In this document: positions 61,741 through 64,000 of the stretch, in pieces | Layout of the letters: every line of letters begins with the position of its first letter | How positions within the stretch are numbered: the first letter of the stretch is position 1 | Assembly: GCA_024233875.1 (NCBI GenBank) | Contig: JACKPB010000002.1 | Span: forward strand, 310,001 to 374,000 | Origin: Leptospiraceae bacterium | GTDB taxonomy: Bacteria; Spirochaetota; Leptospiria; Leptospirales; Leptospiraceae | DNA: 64,000 nucleotides | Direction of reading: 5' to 3' | Made by a program: the position numbers and the translations under genes | Notes under the pieces: generated by a model | Told to the model about the DNA's origin: nothing | Database searches by the model: none | Seen by the model: the letters and a program-made list of their open reading frames with translations, nothing else

Positions 61741-62469
61741 TTGGCAAAACTGACAGCGATAGGGACCGGAAATGCATTCAATGAAGATGGTTTGTTCCAT
61801 GCATGTTATCTAATAGAATCTTTGGAAATTTCGGGATTATTGGATGTGGGAGCAAGCTCTCCTGCGGGATTGATGTCCCTGGGTGGAGTTCGTGATCTTG
61901 ATTTCCTTGTGTGCACACATTTCCATGGAGATCATCTGGGTGGAATTCCATTTCTTCTATTGAACATGAAGTACATTCAAAAAAGAGAAAGACCTTTTTG
62001 GATTTATGGACCGGTAGGAGTTCGGGAGGCGGTGGAGAGATTTATGAATGCAGCGTACCCGGGAACGGAAATCAATTTTCCTCTGGAATTTAGGGAAGTT
62101 CAGGGAAATTTCAAAATAGGCAATCTGGACTTCCAACCTTTCCCGATCACTCACAATCCCGAAAGCCTTGGTTATAGAATCACCGATCGGGAGACTTTGG
62201 TCTTTAGTGGGGACAGCGCTTGGGATCAGAATCTCTTTGCTCTAGTAGAATCCTCGGATCACACAATTTTGGAATTGAGTATGATCCGGAAGTCAGATGC
62301 AAGTCATGTTTCCTTGCAAGATATTCTGGAAGAGGGTCGAATGTTGAAAACAGGATCTGTCTACTTTACCCATACCAATTCAAAAATCATAGAAATGCTC
62401 CTCTCCTCTGAAATTGAATATTCATGGGAAATGCATGTATTGAGACAGGGGGATGTCATTCCTTTTTGA
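61741..62469 (+). CDS. Metallo-beta-lactamase-fold hydrolase
   Basis: This 242-residue cytoplasmic MBL-fold protein has a start TTG 61741 with AGGTGA upstream. Metal motifs are complete: THFHGDHLGG (HxHxDH), a histidine in PITHNPESLGY, the aspartate in LVFSGDSAWDQNL and a late histidine in YFTHTNS. The opening LTAIGTGNAF and the compact size are RNase Z/ELAC-like, but the flexible arm of RNase Z is not seen, so a phosphodiesterase or general hydrolase role is also open. It overlaps the convergent HExxH gene by 14 nt. Confidence 0.85.
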   Translation: MAKLTAIGTGNAFNEDGLFHACYLIESLEISGLLDVGASSPAGLMSLGGVRDLDFLVCTHFHGDHLGGIPFLLLNMKYIQKRERPFWIYGPVGVREAVERFMNAAYPGTEINFPLEFREVQGNFKIGNLDFQPFPITHNPESLGYRITDRETLVFSGDSAWDQNLFALVESSDHTILELSMIRKSDASHVSLQDILEEGRMLKTGSVYFTHTNSKIIEMLLSSEIEYSWEMHVLRQGDVIPF

Positions 62470-63865
62470 ACCGTTTCAGGTTTTCATCTTCCCAGTCCTT
62501 GTAAACGGATTCATATTTTTTTTGATTGGTTTTGTAATACGACTTCATTTCCTTGAAGAGAACTTCCCTGTCTTTTCCAAAAATAGATTTTGCAATTCTT
62601 TCCGCTGAATCTTTTTCGAACTTTTCTCTTTCCTTTTTCTTTAACTTCAGGTGTGAATCACCCATAGGGGCAGATGAGCAGACTTCTGAATGATATTGGT
62701 TGATTTTTTCTCTTCCATACTTTTCTTCGATGTAGAACCAAAACCAGAACATAGGGTGATACCCGAATTTTTTGCGGGCGGGTTGCTCATCCATGGAAGC
62801 ATAGTCGGGTGGAAATTGTTTGGTATTCATCTTTTTATAGTTCTGTTTGAAAAGATAGCTCCTATAACCCGGATTGACAGTTGCAACTGCCCATTCAGCT
62901 ATTCCCTCATTGAAAGCCATCCCCGGATAGAGGCTTTTTTTTCCGGTCAAGTTTGATTTTGTCAGACAACCATGTGCGAGGATGCTATGAGTCATTTCGT
63001 GAAGCATGACATTGAACTGTTCAGTTCTCTCTGCTAATTCAGTGTCAGAAGCCCGATTCAATACTTGATCATAGCTAGTTTTGCAGCAAACTACAATAAA
63101 TGCCCGATTGCCCCTACCACCTTCATGGGGTGGATTTTTTTCCTGAAGGAAACCATCGAATTCTTCCAGAGTCTCGAAGAATAGCACCGGAATAGAGTAA
63201 GATGTTTCAGATTGAAAGTCATTTTTGAGCAGGGAGACCAGCTTCCCGTAAACCAAAGAATCAAAGAAGATATCAATGAATTTCTCATATTCCTTTTTAA
63301 AATGAACTGAATACTTTCCTATCTTCTTTTGTTGTGGAAGATAGTCGCCTTCTTTGATCAGGAAAACTTGCTTTCCATTTTTTTCTGAGAGGTACATCCA
63401 TTTCCCCCATTTTTGATTCCACCATCTGCTCAGACTCGAAGAGTCGGGGAAATGGATCTCGCTCCTTTTTATCCATTGGTAAGAATAGTCTTTTCTCCAG
63501 GATAGGATCCTATGGGTTTGGTTCTTTAACGTTACCATTTCTCCACCTTCCCAGGCTAGGAATCCATCCAAACGTTCCCATTGCCAATTTCCTTTTTTCC
63601 AAAGGGAGACTTTCCCTCCATCGGGACCCAGATACTTACCTTTCCCCAGATTTTTAAAGTCAAGATCACAGCACTCAAGTGGGTAGGGGAAGTTTAGATT
63701 GTCCAACTCTTCCTGTGTAGTCGGAGTAGATTCAGGTAGAATGATTTCGGAAATGCTTACATTCCCTTTTTTTAAAGGAATAGTTTCTGTATCACGTGTA
63801 AGTAAGGATGAAGAAAGAAGTAATAGTAGGATAAGAAAGGAAATAAATAGATTCATGACAATCAC
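62456..63865 (-). CDS. Exported HExxH zinc-peptidase-like protein
   Basis: This 469-residue protein has an N-terminal hydrophobic signal or anchor (LFISFLILLLLLSSSLL). The central region is Trp/Lys-rich with paired cysteines. Residues 289-293 are HEMTH within NVMLHEMTHSILAHG, and AFNEGIAEW about 30 residues later supplies the third zinc ligand, the gluzincin plan (DUF1570/M48-like arrangement). A lysine-rich C-terminus follows. Active-site residues look intact; substrate unknown. It is unrelated in sequence to the HExxH lipoprotein near 4.5 kb. Confidence 0.75.
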   Translation of the reverse strand: MIVMNLFISFLILLLLLSSSLLTRDTETIPLKKGNVSISEIILPESTPTTQEELDNLNFPYPLECCDLDFKNLGKGKYLGPDGGKVSLWKKGNWQWERLDGFLAWEGGEMVTLKNQTHRILSWRKDYSYQWIKRSEIHFPDSSSLSRWWNQKWGKWMYLSEKNGKQVFLIKEGDYLPQQKKIGKYSVHFKKEYEKFIDIFFDSLVYGKLVSLLKNDFQSETSYSIPVLFFETLEEFDGFLQEKNPPHEGGRGNRAFIVVCCKTSYDQVLNRASDTELAERTEQFNVMLHEMTHSILAHGCLTKSNLTGKKSLYPGMAFNEGIAEWAVATVNPGYRSYLFKQNYKKMNTKQFPPDYASMDEQPARKKFGYHPMFWFWFYIEEKYGREKINQYHSEVCSSAPMGDSHLKLKKKEREKFEKDSAERIAKSIFGKDREVLFKEMKSYYKTNQKKYESVYKDWEDENLKRFKKE

Positions 63866-63931
63866 CCAATTTTTTTGTTACAGCAGATCTCAAGAATAGA
63901 ATTTAAGGAAGTAGTTTTTTAAAAAGAGGAT

Positions 63932-64000
63932 TTATTCTTCAAATTGTATCTGTCCTACCCATCGGTAGCCAACACTTCGAATCGTTTTGATTGCGGAGGC
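63932..64000 (-). CDS. C-terminal end of an OmpR-type response regulator, cut by window
   Basis: The minus strand from the window edge reads ASAIKTIRSVGYRWVGQIQF followed by EE and a stop. The IKTIRSVGYRW segment is the last beta hairpin of an OmpR/PhoB winged-helix domain (compare IETIWGVGYRF in the regulator at 56.6 kb). Only 22 codons are in the window; the rest lies to the right. The 66-nt gap to the HExxH gene on the same strand suggests that the two may be co-transcribed. Confidence 0.75.
   Translation of the reverse strand, partial: ASAIKTIRSVGYRWVGQIQFEE

Overview
This AT-rich window (about 60% A+T by eye) comes from a spirochete of the genus Leptospira or a very close relative. The supporting evidence is: many short lipoproteins with relaxed spirochetal lipoboxes (ending ..LNC, ..STC, ..SCS), a SpoIIE-type phosphatase sensor fused to TPR repeats, repeated MBOAT/SGNH envelope acylation pairs, and the combination of parA, parB and an HTH replication initiator next to metF, metH, asd and haem genes. 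From memory of published genomes, Leptospira places asd, metF and haem genes on its small second chromosome, so I infer that the window is the origin-proximal part of a chromosome-II-type replicon. No tRNA, rRNA, CRISPR array, transposase or clear prophage was seen.

Layout. 1-8.6 kb: the 3' part of metH (cut by the window start), small and lipoprotein genes, a gene-poor stretch (4.95-5.95 kb) and the menaquinone methyltransferase gene ubiE/menG. 8.6-15 kb: a minus-strand operon with an amino-acid permease, a lipoprotein, an M14 carboxypeptidase and an O-antigen ligase/polymerase-like protein. 15-24 kb: an FGE-fold lipoprotein, then a plus-strand operon (DUF3293, glycosyltransferase, MBOAT acyltransferase, SGNH partner, MazG-like) converging on a minus-strand operon (MBOAT, SGNH partner, ExbD). 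24-28.4 kb: a DnaQ-type exonuclease and a minus-strand operon led by a regulator with a degenerate AAA+ domain, followed by two paralogous unknown proteins. 28.4-31.3 kb: parA1-parB1, a non-coding origin candidate and the replication initiator. 31.4-34.8 kb: a large tail-fibre-like repeat protein and metF. 34.8-43.8 kb: a glycosyltransferase-like membrane protein, a helical-repeat protein, a sensor phosphatase with a periplasmic-binding partner, hemH and a secreted beta-rich protein. 43.9-46.8 kb: a second parA-parB pair co-transcribed with a DUF1569 protein carrying a histone-H1-like lysine tail and with a flavin reductase. 47-54.6 kb: acyltransferase, cNMP sensor, ExbB, asd, an unknown 647-aa protein, pyruvate kinase and a NarL-type regulator. 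54.6-64 kb: PhzF, a YqjD/YqjE-like membrane pair, an OmpR-type regulator, an MCP, hemN-hemE, an MBL-fold hydrolase, a secreted HExxH protein and the last 22 codons of another OmpR-type regulator.

How it fits together. The metabolic genes cover methionine synthesis (metF supplies methyl-tetrahydrofolate to cobalamin-dependent metH; asd supplies the homoserine branch), late haem synthesis (hemE, hemN, hemH), quinone methylation and glycolysis. These would make the replicon indispensable. Most of the rest concerns the cell envelope. The most noteworthy part is replicon maintenance. There are two divergent ParAB pairs 14 kb apart, both with a 17-nt parA/parB overlap, and each has its own candidate centromere. 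For the first this is an 18-bp palindrome with the same architecture as bacterial parS. For the second it is an identical 19-bp inverted repeat found just upstream of parA2 and again inside parB2.
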